A program made the translations under genes and the position numbers. This document shows, piece by piece, positions 27,001 through 38,510 of a stretch of 64,000 bases of DNA. Position 1 is the first letter of the stretch; every line of letters starts with the position of its first letter. The notes under the pieces are model-generated. The model did no database searches, was not told the origin of the DNA, and was given only the letters and a program-made list of their open reading frames with translations. This DNA comes from Brachypodium distachyon (Eukaryota > Streptophyta > Magnoliopsida > Poales > Poaceae): NCBI RefSeq assembly GCF_000005505.3, contig NC_016131.3:69452355-69516354 (forward strand), given 5' to 3'.

Positions 27001-27989
27001 AGGCTCTGGTTCTGCAGCAGCAACAGTGTGAATCACTGAAATCACTGCACTGCACGTAACCATCACGGAGGACGTCCAAATTCTTAAGACGCGTTCCCAT
27101 TTCCCATCGCATTACAGTTACCCAGTGCAGGAGACCAGATTGACTCGATCCCCGAACCCAGTATTGACATTTTTGGCGACGCCGCAGCGGAAATTAAAGC
27201 AGCGTTTACGCCTCTACCGTGGGTCGAACCAGCTTGCAATTCTTTTCCAAAAAAAAAACCAGCTTGCAATCGCCGGCCGCGCATCCCGCGCCACACGCGC
27301 CGGCTAGGCGTGCGCGCACCGATTGACCTCTTCCGTATACTGCAGTGTTCCTCGCCGAGTCCATCCACGACTCCACGCCGCCACAGCCTATTTTAAATTT
27401 TTAATCCGCAAACGGAAGTACAAGCTCGGTAGGCGACCGTGATTGATTCACGCCCGCCCAATTAACAAGGGTGCGGCGCAAAGACGGGATCGTCACGGTT
27501 CACTGTTGAGTACTGACAATGGCTTCTGACTGTATGGGGGAAGGTCGAACGGAATCTCGACAGTAGTTTGTGAAGAGCATGTCAAGTGGGCAACTAAAGT
27601 GTTGGCAAAGTGATGCACAAATGTTTTGAGTGTCGCCTCAGAAAAACATATTTAGTGCCATGACCCTCTTTTGTTGGTACGATGAGACGGGACAAAACTT
27701 AGACATCCGTAGAGGCACACACTGTGAATGTGCAGAAGTGAACAACGTCACACTTGCTAACACAATACCTTGTGAAGTCATCACGGCCCAACACAAGCTA
27801 CCTGTCACTAAACCAGTGTTTAACTTTCTTAACAGACACAAAGACTAGAATGAGTCGTATAATCAAATCAATCTAACTTGGTGGGCAGAAAGTAAAACAG
27901 TTTTGCGATGTTTGACAATACGGAACCACAAAGATACACACCCCAAAGCAGATAGTCCTATGTATTAGTATGTAGCTACAAAAAAAGTA

Positions 27990-28880
27990 ATCTTGATAAA
28001 CTTTTTCAAAACGAGCAAATATCATCAATTAAAAAAGAGCTAAAGTACAACCGACTAGAGAAACAAGGAAGGCACACAAAAAACACAACAAACAACGTGC
28101 CAAAAAAAGCTCTCGATATCAAAGAATTTTGCTGTTTTGCGCCCGTGGTCACCCATTTGGTGGCTTCGAGCTTTATCTTTGTCAATACGATCGAAGTGAA
28201 GCCGAGTGTCCGCGAACAATGCGGGCATTCATCTTATTTCAAATCTCCCATGACACAAGCATTGTGAGAGAAGCTAAGCCTTTTGATTGACTCATCATTT
28301 TCATCCACCAAGTTTTGACCGAGGTCATCATGGCCCACTGCAAGGGAACAAGAGAGCTTAGACCAAACCAATTTAACACCATTCCCCAAAGTCGGATGGA
28401 GAACCTGCAATTGAGAAGAAGGCGAGTCGTCGACTCTTGGACTTGCCTACAAAGTGGGTGTAAGCTGACATTTGGCCAACCACGCCGTTCTAAACGGTCC
28501 GCAATCCAGATTCTATTTTGGATTGCAAGTCGTGCAAACATTTTGTACTCGGCGGAGCCCACACCTTCCACTATCCACACCACACGACACATTTTACATG
28601 TAATAGCTCTGGCGATCTAGGCATCGCACAGGCCAAAGAAGATGAACAATCTCCGGATGAGGTGAGACTCCAAACAGCCGCGTCAGGACACACCAGAATC
28701 CAGGTATGACTCAACCGGTACCAGAGGACCACAAATTCCTGGTCATGAATTAATCACAGAGAGGTCCGCGCTCATGTTGATCTGTCCAATCCATGCGCCC
28801 TCATGCAAAACTTGTTTGACATTCCATCTCATTCTTCCGGAAATTTCATAGATGTGATGAGCGATATCCTTTAGTCAGCC
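27990..28880 (-). mobile_element. Remnant of a non-LTR (LINE) retrotransposon
   Basis: Read on the minus strand, the longest open piece (28592-28239) encodes the zinc-binding domain that follows reverse transcriptase in plant LINEs. It has KMFARLAIQNRIWIADRLE, RRGWPN, PLCRQVQES with the expected Cys spacing partly lost, and ASLTMLVSWEI. Upstream on the same strand (28880-28600) DIAHHIYEISGRMRWNVKQ fits the preceding RT-domain tail, but stops and frameshifts interrupt it. Downstream reading continues to about 27990 after an in-frame stop. It is dead and 5'-truncated. Confidence 0.82.
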
Positions 28881-29256
28881 CCCCTTTAGCTAATAAGAAT
28901 CCTAAAAGACGCTTTCAACTCATCAACAATTGTAATGGACGTGGCAGCATAGAAAAGGTCCAATTTTGTCTTATCAGACGGGTTGTTAAGCTCCTGGCCA
29001 GCCATGATAACTGGAAATACGAAACATTCTACCCAGTAATAATCCACCAGTTATGAACAGTAAACATTGGCGGTAGCTGTATGTTCACTTTATATTGACT
29101 TGTTCAGATTACATCTCCTGTGATCGGACTTCTCTAAAGATACAACAATAGGTAAACAAGAACGAAAGAAAGAACAAAAATCAACGCTGAGTCAACGAGG
29201 CCAGCCAATTTGGCGGACCATCCTAGACCCGGCCTCTGGGTTCTGGCCCGATCAGA

Positions 29257-30519
29257 TCAGCACTGTTCCATGTCCCTCCAACTCAAGTAAACCAGGCCGG
29301 CGTGGTAGTGCGCGTAGGCGCCGGCGATGACGAGCGCGTGGAACAGCTGATGGCTATGCCCGACAAGGTCAAACCGGCCCGGCATCCACCTCTCGGGCAC
29401 CCTGGCGCCGTACACCACGACGCCGGCCAGGTAGAATCCCCCCATGGCCATCTCGTACCCGGTCGTTTGGACCGCCTCTGGCCGCGCGCCGAAGACGAGC
29501 AGCTTGTGCGCGATGGGCACGAGCCCCGACGCGCCCATGCACGCGAACAGCGCTGCGCGCGCCCACCGCAGGCCCGGGGACTCGAAGACCGGCAGCAGCG
29601 AGACGGCGACCGCGGCGGCGCCGGAGACCGTGATGAAGCCGAGGTAGAGGGAGAGCGGGAACGGGTCGCAGAGGAAGGTGTAGTAGACGAGCGGGTAGAA
29701 GGATGTGACGATGAGGCCCGTGATGCCCGCGTAGTCGAGGCGGAGCAGCACGTAGGAGGCGTGCTCCGAGTGGCATGATAGCAGGTGGCACGCGCTGCTC
29801 ATCAGCAGGCAGAACATGGCGCCGCACAGGTACGCGTAGAACGGCCACCGCGCCACGCGGTGAATAATGTGGCCCGAGGATGGCGAAGGAGCCGCGAGTT
29901 CCTGTTCGACGAGGAAGGACGCGTTGCGCGTTGGCGGCGCTTGCATTGCGACGGCCGCTCCGACGGTGGTGTAGGAGCTCGTCAGGATCATGGGGTTGCC
30001 GCCGGTGCTGTTGTGTGTCAGTGCCGTGGATGTCGCCGAGTGGGACACGCTGGTTTCCGTGGGAACCATCGTGGCGGCGCACACGGTGAGCGCGAGGAAC
30101 ACGAAGAAGCCGATCAAATGCCTGCTCGGACACAAGGGAAAAAATCGTGTCAGCTAATTAAAGCGTACTTGCTCGATCGAAGTATCGGACAGATATGGAG
30201 AGCGCGCTTACGTCCAGACGTTGATGGTCTCGTTGTGGACGGCGAAGGCGCTGAGGAGCGCCTGCTTGACGGGCCACTCGCTCCGGTAGTAGTCCAGGAT
30301 GAACTCGTTGTGCTTCAGGAACTCCGGGAGCGCGTCGTAGCTGACGAGCTCGTGCCTGTGCTCGCAGCACCGCTTCGCCATGTCGACCGTGTCACCGGCG
30401 CCCTTGCTTCTCCCCAGCAAAAGATGCTTCATCGTTGGCGATCCGAGGGCTTTGTCGGCGACGTCGTCGCTCCTGAAGGCGGTTGTCGTCTTCTCCAGCA
30501 GTGTCACCGTGGAAGCCAT
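29257..30519 (-). CDS. HHP4: Heptahelical transmembrane protein (PAQR/HHP family)
   Basis: Membrane protein of the progestin and adipoQ receptor family. Plant HHPs are implicated in sugar, ABA and cold signalling (family knowledge). Two exons on the minus strand: 30519-30212 and 30121-29257, giving 390 residues. The cytosolic N terminus has the family core ELVSYDALPEFLKHNEFI and HNETINVWTHLIGF. Membrane helix 1 begins at H104. The following non-cytosolic loop carries two N-glycosylation sequons (NST, NAS). PAQR metal-site elements are present: S-x3-H in SSACHLLSCHS, the Asp of LDYAGITG, and the paired His of GHSHQLFH. Six further hydrophobic helices follow, ending YHAGLVYLSWRD. The intron splits the WT codon pair (ac|g). 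HHP4/HHP5-like is my best subgroup guess from the long loop after helix 1. Confidence 0.93.
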
Positions 30520-30644
30520 TCTAGCTTTGAACCGGCTTAGGACAAAGAGCTATTGCGTACTGGTGGCTCTACCTCGGAGCTAGAAGTGACTCGGGAGAGA
30601 ATGGAAGAAGCTAGTGTGGTTTCGAGTGGTCAGGCTCCCTTGGG

Positions 30645-30652
30645 TATATATA
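30645..30652 (-). promoter_or_regulatory. TATA box of the HHP gene
   Basis: The sequence TATATATA (within ctatatataccc on the gene strand) lies about 130 bp upstream of the HHP start codon, a normal plant TATA position. Confidence 0.65.
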
Positions 30653-31346
30653 GCTGCAGTTGACTTGTATGTGTCCCATCGAGATCGAGTCCGAGAATGG
30701 ATGGTCCCTGAAACGGTCCGATTAGAGGAGCTGCGCACGCCGGGATGTTAAAGAAAGGCTTGTGGTTAAGCCCAGCTGACCACGAGAGTAATAGGGCCGC
30801 TTGAGCTGTCCCTGTTCCCCGTTATTCATGGGCGGTGTCCGGCCTGCAACTCCAATTAAGAGTACTTACGAACAGCTTGATGATCATGATGTAACTGGTC
30901 TTGTCGTGTTGATCATACAGTTGATCGTCTGAAACAGGAGTAATTTGGTCAGAGACTTGTAGCTCGAGCTTTCTCTCGGTCAGCCGGCCGGGGATATCCG
31001 GATATGCAAGCAAGACTGCTGGACTTGTGCGGTACGGCAAGCAGCATACAGCCCGTTCACTTTTGGCGGCTTAATATTCTGTCTAGGAAAACGATTATGA
31101 TCACAGAACTTCGTCCGAGGAACGTCGATCGCCGCCACGGGGGAAGTAGCAGCCCAAATCGGTAAAACTATTCTCGCGCTCATTTCCTGAAAACAGTTTG
31201 ACATTTGAGACGGTATACAGTATACTTTTAGCGCCTCGGCTATTAGAATCGTAATCTAATCTTAGTTTCACCTTTTCAAAAAAACAATCTTAGTTTCACA
31301 ATATGTTAGGTATATTATTGCCACATTTTCTTGGTTATATGGTCTA

Positions 31347-31459
31347 CTCCCTCCGATCCTAAATTGTTGTCGAAATATTACATGTATCTAGACATTTTTT
31401 AGGAATAAATATATCCATATTTGGTCAAATTTGAGTCAAAAATTTAGAATCAGAGGGAG
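31347..31459. mobile_element. Stowaway-like MITE (113 bp)
   Basis: TA-flanked, with left end CTCCCTCCGATCCTAAATTG and right end CAGAGGGAG inverted. The inner tract (aaatattacatgtatctagac...tttggtcaaatttgagtc) is shared with the copies at 33988 and 36011, which shows a single family. Confidence 0.88.
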
Positions 31460-31821
31460 TACATGTCATAGGGTTATTTTTTGGTAATCTTTTCTCGTCG
31501 TGGTGGCTATTTAATTTTGTCTACCATGTTCTTTTAGCAGCCTCAATCGAACTATAAGGTTAGTTCTGGCAAAGTTATTCATCAACCAAATCACTTAGAC
31601 CCGTTTTGTAAAACTTGAAAACTTTCAATGCCGGTCATTAAATCTAAAATAGATGGATGAGATGAAAGGTTGGACATCTAATCACTTAAACCCGTTTTAT
31701 AGAAACCACCCCACGTGATTAGAGGTCTAGGGGTTTTACATAAATTGCGCTTAAGTGATTAGATATTCCATTTTTCATCTGACCCATTTATTTAGGAATA
31801 ATGATTAAAATTAACAGTTTG

Positions 31822-31962
31822 GGAGTGTTTATTTTTCAGTCGACAATCATAGCCATCCGATGAAAAAAAAAATCTCATCATGTGTAGTTACATCAATCTC
31901 GCACAAATTTCATGATTGGATCTGATGATTGTTAACATCGACTTAGAAATAGTTATTTCTCA
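31822..31962. mobile_element. MITE-like element, probably Mutator type
   Basis: The left piece gagtgtttatttttcagtcgac and the inverted right piece gagaaataactatttctaag, followed by tcgatg, form imperfect terminal repeats. The adjoining acaatcat(a/c)g tracts extend the match. A related decayed piece occurs near 20.2 kb. The ends are approximate. Confidence 0.55.
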
Positions 31963-33987
31963 GTTGCCTGAGAAATAGCAAAACCGTAAAAGCTTCCAAG
32001 GTTTTACTGGATAGAGGTTTTCACCTGATACACCTTTGCCCTAAACCAAAAATTCTTAATTAGTGTAAGTCAACAGTATGCTTCATGCACGTCATGTAGT
32101 CCTAAAATTCAATAGTCCCTCCAGCGCAATTTTTTTTTAAAAAAAATCAATAGTCCCCGCAGTATCGACTCTATCAAGAATATCCGAACATCCGACAGTT
32201 TCCACGGCTATGTCAGTTCAGTACCAAACATGCATAGGCGGTGGAGCCTCCAACTAGACGCTAAACTCCTGAGCATGTCTCCATGTTTCTTGATGCGTGG
32301 CTGCTTACTTACGTTGTTAACATAACGACAAGTTTTATGCCTGCGCCTCAATCCGGCCAATTCTCGTGTTTAGTGGCAACCCCCAATTAGTAGCACTTGT
32401 TGTTCGTCTTGTCGATGCATTCGTCGTTATTAGCTTGGATCTATGCCCGAAGTTGGGCTTGGTTTTGTCTATGTACGTACTCCCTTCCTGTATCTTTGCT
32501 ATATGCCAAAGGAATGTTGTCGTGGACTCGTGGCAGGCTGAACGTAAGAAATCCCGCAGTTACAGCGCCTTATCACCCCAATTTCTCCTTCGTGTTGGAT
32601 TTTGGATCGAGAGGATACATCAATAAATCAAGATTCAACTAAATTACTACTCCGTAGAAGAAATATAAAACACAAACAAGTACGCACGTTTAGTTTTGGT
32701 TCAAGTGCTGAATCATCGGTGATGAACATTTTGAAACATATAATAAGCACGTATTTTTGGTCGGCCCAATCCCCAGCATAAGCTGAATCGGAGCAGTAAA
32801 GCAACATTTTCCGTCAGAGCATAAGTTCAGACTGACCGAAAATTTATTCCGGCGGAAAACCGGCAGCCCTGCCCGGTGTGCGGCCCACGTCGTGGTTCGA
32901 GGCTTCGGGCGCTACTGGCCGGCCCACAGGGTTACAGGAGTAACCGGGGCCTCGACCCTCGAGGCTTATGCCGAGAGCGGCTACGTGGCTTGGCCCGTTC
33001 TTTTGTTCCCGGGCCGGAAGAGACTCCAGGACCGTGACGGTGAACGTAACGACATCAGCGGTTTGATAGCGCGACACTAGTTAGGCCTGTGCCCGTCGAA
33101 AGTTCCGGCCTGTCTGGCCATTATACGGTCACGATGTCCTCTGCTTTTATTTTCTTACGTACGTACGTTACGCAGTACCAGCTGCCGTTTCGCTGGAGAC
33201 AACATGCAAACCTGCAAGGCGTGTTGTTGCATGCTTGCGTGCAGCCGGCCGGCATCGATCGATCGCATCACGAAATATTACTCATGCCGATCGCACATGG
33301 AAGGCCGTTAAAGGCCACGATATGCGACGTGACACGGGAGGGATCGAGCACTCATGCCGATCGAAAACGCAGACGCACTTTCGTATACATGGTCCCCGGA
33401 ATCCGTTACTCCGGGGGTTACAGCTAGCCAGCTATGCATCCACGTATTATGTGTGTATGTATCCTTTAAAAGGACCGGCCGTCGACCTGTCTGTACGTAT
33501 ATATGTACGTACGCGTCGCGCCGAAGGTTGCCCATATCTCACTGCCAGGGAGTAAACAGGATTACTAGAAGCTGTCGATGGGGAAGCACGGCCACGGGAG
33601 AGAACATTGGAAATGGGTGGAACTTAACGACCGTCATTAGGGCGTCTTTCAGGACCACCTTACCCCAACATCCACCAATACTCTTGCCCTTTTTCGATTG
33701 CTACAGTATTCGTTTTGTCAGCGATACACATGCACATCAATCGGCCTCGACTGATCATCACCTACTCACCTAGCGACTTTCCAGTATGCGTAGTACTGGA
33801 AGAGATTAGACAGAAATTTTAAAATAAAATTGAGATATAGCCTAGAAATTAAAAGAAAAGACATTTTTTACTGTCATGTGATCGAGCCGACCAAATTTGA
33901 ACCGGGTAGTCACAACCGAATTTTTCTTTTTCGTTGTCAAGGTATCGGTTGAATTTTAGATTGGAAATTCCATACTTTCATTTCATA

Positions 33988-34102
33988 CTCCCTCCGTCCC
34001 ATATTAAGTGACGAAATATTACATGTACTTAGACGCTTTTTGAATATAGATATATGCGTATTTGGACAAATTTGAGTCACTTAATTTGAGACGGGAAGGA
34101 GC
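33988..34102. mobile_element. Stowaway-like MITE
   Basis: Left end CTCCCTCCGTCCCATATTAAGTGAC after TA; the right end (gtcacttaatttgagacggg, then aaggagc) is its inverted copy with a few changes. It shares the internal acatgta(c/t)(c/t)tagacg tract with the copies at 31347 and 36011. The right-hand TA has mutated. Confidence 0.85.
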
Positions 34103-34514
34103 ACTTTTTTTTGAAACATTTAGAGATGGTACAAATTCAGGTGAATTGAGCGCCCTAGTAACACTTTAGAGCTAAATTGATCCCCACGAGAGACAAAAGA
34201 TTGATGCGCGTATGTATATGTACACACCATGACACCAAAACTTGCCCAGCGTAGTTCAAATTCAAACCCGAGGAGCGGTATATACCCAAATTCGACGTAT
34301 AGGGATCGACGTTAATTACTGTCCCCTCTCTCGCGCCGGCAGCGTACGGAAGGAAGTAAGGAACGGGAGTAGCATGCATGCGTCAACGTTTTGATTCCTC
34401 GATCTCCAATGGGGCACACGCTTGAGCACGTGCAGTGCATGCAACGAGAGGAACCGCTCGGAGCCGTGTCCCTGTGTCGGCCGTACCACGTCGCACGTGC
34501 AAGTTAATGTCCCA

Positions 34515-34780
34515 GCCGGAGCTAGGTCTGCAAGTAACTTGTGTCGTAACATAAATGACAATTAAGCATTTTGCTGACATGACATGACAATAAATGAAAA
34601 AAGAGAGAGAGGTGGTAACTAGATATGTTACCATACATCACACAAATCATGAGTCTACAAGATAATTAATGACACAATGCATGACACCACACATAAGTTA
34701 CTACGGGTAGTAACTTAGACTAGTAACATATGCATGTTAATATTCTAATTCTAAGTTACTCCCCACTATGTCCAGCCTTA
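34515..34780. mobile_element. MITE-like element with gtaact ends
   Basis: Left sequence ggtctgcaagtaacttgtg and right sequence tctaagttactccccactat, followed by gtccagcc, resemble a widespread grass MITE whose ends read ggctgg(t/a)catagtgggagtaactta. Internal gtaacttagactagtaacat matches that family from memory. The left end is degraded and the boundaries are approximate. Confidence 0.5.
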
Positions 34781-35768
34781 CTAGTGTGCTAATGCGAATG
34801 CATGGGGCCGCATGCACATGTGGAGCCATTTACGCCCGCGCGGCGTGTGCATGCAGCATCAACGAGCACGACGAACACAGTCGAACCGTGTGTCTCTCTC
34901 TTGCGCGCTGGATCCTGCCTTACTATCGCGTGCTTGCAGGTGCTCCTGCTCAACAGGCCTCCCTAAGATTGAACAGTATCGGCTCTGTCCAGCCAAGCGT
35001 TGTATAACAGCTGGACAACTCGAGTCTGAAGCCATTGTCGCCGATACAGACACCCATGCATCGCATCGCATTGCGCCGGCCAGATGCATGTATGCAACAG
35101 AGAGATAATTAAACCGATCCATTCATCCAACTGTAACTGATGCGATCAATGGCCACTACCACAGACAGGAATATCCCTGTCGGCCATGAACCGACAGGAA
35201 TAATGCTATTTCCCGACAGGAATAGAATTCCTGTGTGTTGGCCGGCAGGGATATCTATACAGGGATAGACGAAAATGTATGTGTGTTGGCCGACAATAGA
35301 TATTTTCCTGTCGGTTAGTCCCGTTTGTAACCGACAGAAATATAATCCGTCGTCAGGTCGAGGCTCGTCAGCTGAAGAAATTTTCCTGTCAGGAAATCCT
35401 GTGTGTGGTTGACAGGAATAGAATCTGTCGACAGTTCTAGCCAATTTTCTGTCAGTAAACTCCTGTCGGGGTCACCGACAGGGATATGAAGTAACAGCCA
35501 ATTCAGCAATATTTATACAGCAGAAATCTTCATTATGTCTTACTGACAGGAAAATGAACAGGCTGACAGGAAAATGAACATTTTATGGAATTTCAGAAAT
35601 AGCAAATGCATTTCACCAATTCATTAATAAAATCAGCAATTCATTTGATACAATCACCAATTCATTGATGTAGTCACCGACACAGTCATGTAGCCAATCA
35701 CATAACCGTACAATGCATCTTTGTTTCACACAAAAAAAAATTCCATTGTATGTACAAGTGCCGTCCAG

Positions 35769-37212
35769 CTACCTCCAACCACGCATGTAGATGCCATCCA
35801 GAATCAAGCTTGTGCTATTAACCTGGAAGAAATGCAAAGCTCAACACTATGATTCCAGAATATTAGAGGCAAAATTTCCCAAGAAAAATAATTTTTGACA
35901 CAAGTACAAGCAGCTAGATAATGGATGTAACTTAGCAAAAGTACGAGGACAATCCATTAGCATATGCAAATATATACAACCATCCAGTGAAATAGAACCA
36001 TTAATTACTACTACCTCTGTTTCATAATTCTTGTCGAAATATTACATGTATCTAGACGCTTGTTAAGAATAGATACATCCATTTTTAAGCAAATTTGAGA
36101 CACGAATTATGAAACGGAGGGAGTACTATTTTAGGTGAGAAACATTGAAACATGTGCAAACATATAAATTATTTTCTATAACAAGTACTGTATTGCTAGC
36201 CGGTGGTAGTGATGTATGTTAAAAATTGATATAGGAGAGTTTACAGGATCTTGGGGTCATTCCCCAATACTTCTAAATATGCACCAACAAGGCTAAAAAA
36301 ACTTGCACAATCCAGAACTATACAAGATTAATATTTTTGAAGCCCTATTTCATAATATAGTCGACTAGAAATACACCAGAGATTGGAAAATAGAAACATG
36401 GTATTAAACTCAATAAGCGAAACATCACATGAGATATCAAACTCAATCTTATGAGCATTCGCTTCCTTTCTGTAATAGAGAGCATGTAGCTAAGTTTATA
36501 ATACCTTGATATATAAGCCATTTTCATGAAGCTTGTTGAACGCTTCAACGGCTGCACCTAAAAATTTGAAAGCATGTAGCTATGAACTCTGTCACTCAAC
36601 CACAGGGGGCACAAGTTTTGATGCATCCAGCCTACCATGTGTGGACATAAATAAAAACCCAAAGAACAGAAGCCATACGAGACATAAAACCCAAAGAACA
36701 GAACCGCAAATTTCCTATTCTTTTACATTCCAGCCAACAAAGCCCAGACCATTATAATGTATATCACACATGTGTTATAACATAGAAAGAGAGCTTGAAA
36801 CACACGTAGTTACCAGCTTACGTACACCCTGAAAACCTTGAAATCAGCACTCGTATTTACACCAAACCTAAACAGACTTTCGTCAAAGCATAACAAGATC
36901 CCAAATGGAGCAAGCAGACCACAAAACAGGCAAGCAACAAAACGGGAACAAACGCTAATCTCTGCAACAAGCCGCGTTACATATCACACAAATTAAAAAA
37001 ATAAAGGGGAAAACATATCCATTCAAAACCCAGATGCTGAAGAGGAATTAGATGGGAGCAATGGAGCAGGGTACATGTTATCTGGTCTTTGGTGCGCTGA
37101 ACGAGAGGATAATCCTACCTGAGAACTCATCGAGGATGCTGGGGCTCGAGCTGAAGGGCTCCCGCTTCGGGATCGAGTTGCGGATCCATGCGGCTTTGCC
37201 AGCACTAACAAT
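35769..37212 (-). pseudogene. Spliceable gene-like exons carried in the CACTA element
   Basis: Read on the minus strand, three pieces have proper splice borders and compatible phases: 37212-37119 (reads IVSAGKAAWIRNSIPKREPF onward), 36557-36505 (AAVEAFNKLHENGLYIK) and 35822-35769 (VNSTSLILDGIYMRGWR, then stop). The joins give one frame (tca g|gt gca and aag|gtt). Upstream lies a GC-rich Pro/Ala/Arg-coding segment (37220-37500) that could hold a first exon. I do not recognise the protein. It may be a captured host gene fragment or an element-specific gene; capture of exons by CACTA elements is well known in grasses. Whether it is transcribed cannot be seen. Confidence 0.45.
36011..36123. mobile_element. 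Stowaway-like MITE nested in the CACTA element
   Basis: 113 bp flanked by TA. Ends are CTACCTCTGTTTCATAATTC and the inverse of CTCCCTCCGTTTCATAATTC. The internal tract is nearly that of the element at 31347, of the same length. Its position inside the CACTA element shows that it inserted later or was copied along with it. Confidence 0.88.
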
Positions 37213-38510
37213 CTACAGCCATGAGGGTATGCATCGGCTGAGGTTGCAAAGCCGTGTGCAGTGGGGAGCGCCAGAGCAGTGGGGGTCGGGGAGAGACGGA
37301 GCAGTGGGAGCGGGGAGCGCCGGCGGAGGAGAGCAGGGGCAGGGCCGCGGGGCGACTCAACGGCGGAGGAGGAGCACGGGGCTGCCATTGCCAAGCCCGC
37401 ACGGGGCCGCCGCCACGACCGCACCCTGTCGCCGCAGATCTGAGGCTGGGAGGAGGTCGACAGCGTAGCGAAGGAGAGCTCGGGCGGCGATCTGCAAGGT
37501 CCACGGTGGCGAGCTCGCGCGGAGAGAGAGCAAGGGAGCGGGGGGAGAGAGACGGATATGTAGGGAGGGCTACGGCGGAGAGGGGAAGCGAGCGCGATGG
37601 GAGGAAGACTGGAGAAGTGGAGAGACTGTGGCTTAGCTAGGGTTGTTCGGGACCAAGAGATGTTAATGGGCCTGCACTTGGGTTGAGTGGCCGGCCACGG
37701 ACAGTATTCCTGTGCGTTTTGGTAAGAAAACCGACAGGCAAATACTATATTCCTCTGTGTGTCTTTAAAACCTCACAGGAGTACAAAAAAAAATGATAGA
37801 TTACACTTTTTATCTAGAATATATAAAATATTATTACATATGTGTGATTAAATCAAACCGATGCTTTCTCGTAGATTGATTCAATTTTTTGTGAATAATA
37901 TTTTTGGTACTTGTTTCATATAATACCTTCATTAAATAGTTTCAAAACATCAAAAACACATTATTTTGCCCAATTAGTATCAAATAAAAATTACATTTAG
38001 TACATTCACAACCTTTTACGCGATTCTTATGTTACACTATAGGGCCTAATCATATGATTACCAACAATGAAAAATGTGCGATCGTAATTGGATAGAAGAA
38101 ATGAGACATAGACTTACCTTGAACCCTTCAAAACAAGGTATGATCATATCGCACATTTCGTGTTGATAATTTTATTCCAAGCTTGTTAGTGTGTAACATA
38201 AGGCCTTGCTCAGCCGCACCTAATTTGGAGCTCATTTGATAAGTCAAAAAAAATTCAAAAACACTTCCATGTTCTATTCCTGTCGGTGGACAACCCACGG
38301 GAAAATAGATATTCTTGTGTGGTTCTAACCAACCCACGGGAAAATAGATATTCTTGTGTGGTTCTAACCAGCCGACAGGAATATGTCGTGTTTTCCTGTC
38401 GGCCGACTGCGCGCCTGACAGGAATATGAATCACCGACTGGAATATGTGTATTCTCCTGTCGGCCACCTGCGGGCCTGACAGGAGTAGAAATCCCTGACA
38501 GGGAGTGGGC

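Larger units (their letters stand above)
23282..29256. other. 6-kb intergenic region between DUF4228 and HHP genes
   Basis: No intact gene is seen. It holds an AT-rich imperfect repeat cluster (23579-23741), a degraded Stowaway-like element (from 23948), a pair of distant direct repeats (25969-26015 and 26608-26653) and a dead LINE (about 27990-28880). The segments 24100-25800 and 26700-27950 contain open frames without recognisable homology. At 29040-29256 lies the probable 3' UTR of the HHP gene. Confidence 0.5.
30653..35150. other. Intergenic region between HHP gene and CACTA element
   Basis: No gene is supported. It contains two Stowaway-like and two other MITE-like elements listed separately. 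A further inverted-repeat-like piece lies at about 31585-31770, with aatcactta(a/g)accc and a reversed copy near gttttacataaa...ttaagtgatta. The 32000-33780 part has short open frames with no family resemblance. Confidence 0.45.
35154..38507. mobile_element. Non-autonomous CACTA transposon, 3.35 kb
   Basis: Left terminus CACTACCACAGACAGGAATA; right terminus ends in CCTGACAGGGAGTG, so the last four bases are the inverse of CACT. A 3-bp target duplication ggc stands at 35151-35153 and 38508-38510. Both ends carry arrays of a short subterminal repeat (cctgtcgg / ccgacagg, often followed by aatatg): dense at 35160-35580, 37690-37780 and 38270-38500. Such arrays bind the CACTA transposase in known systems. 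No transposase gene was recognised, so it would depend on a helper. A 39-bp tandem duplication lies at 38291-38368, a Stowaway is nested at 36011-36123, and gene-like exons are described separately. The right terminal repeat is diverged (CACTC). Confidence 0.8.

Noticed and set aside
29302..30540. Two plus-strand open frames (158 and 251 codons) opposite the HHP gene
   Set aside because: Shadow frames of a GC-rich membrane-protein gene; no protein-family resemblance.
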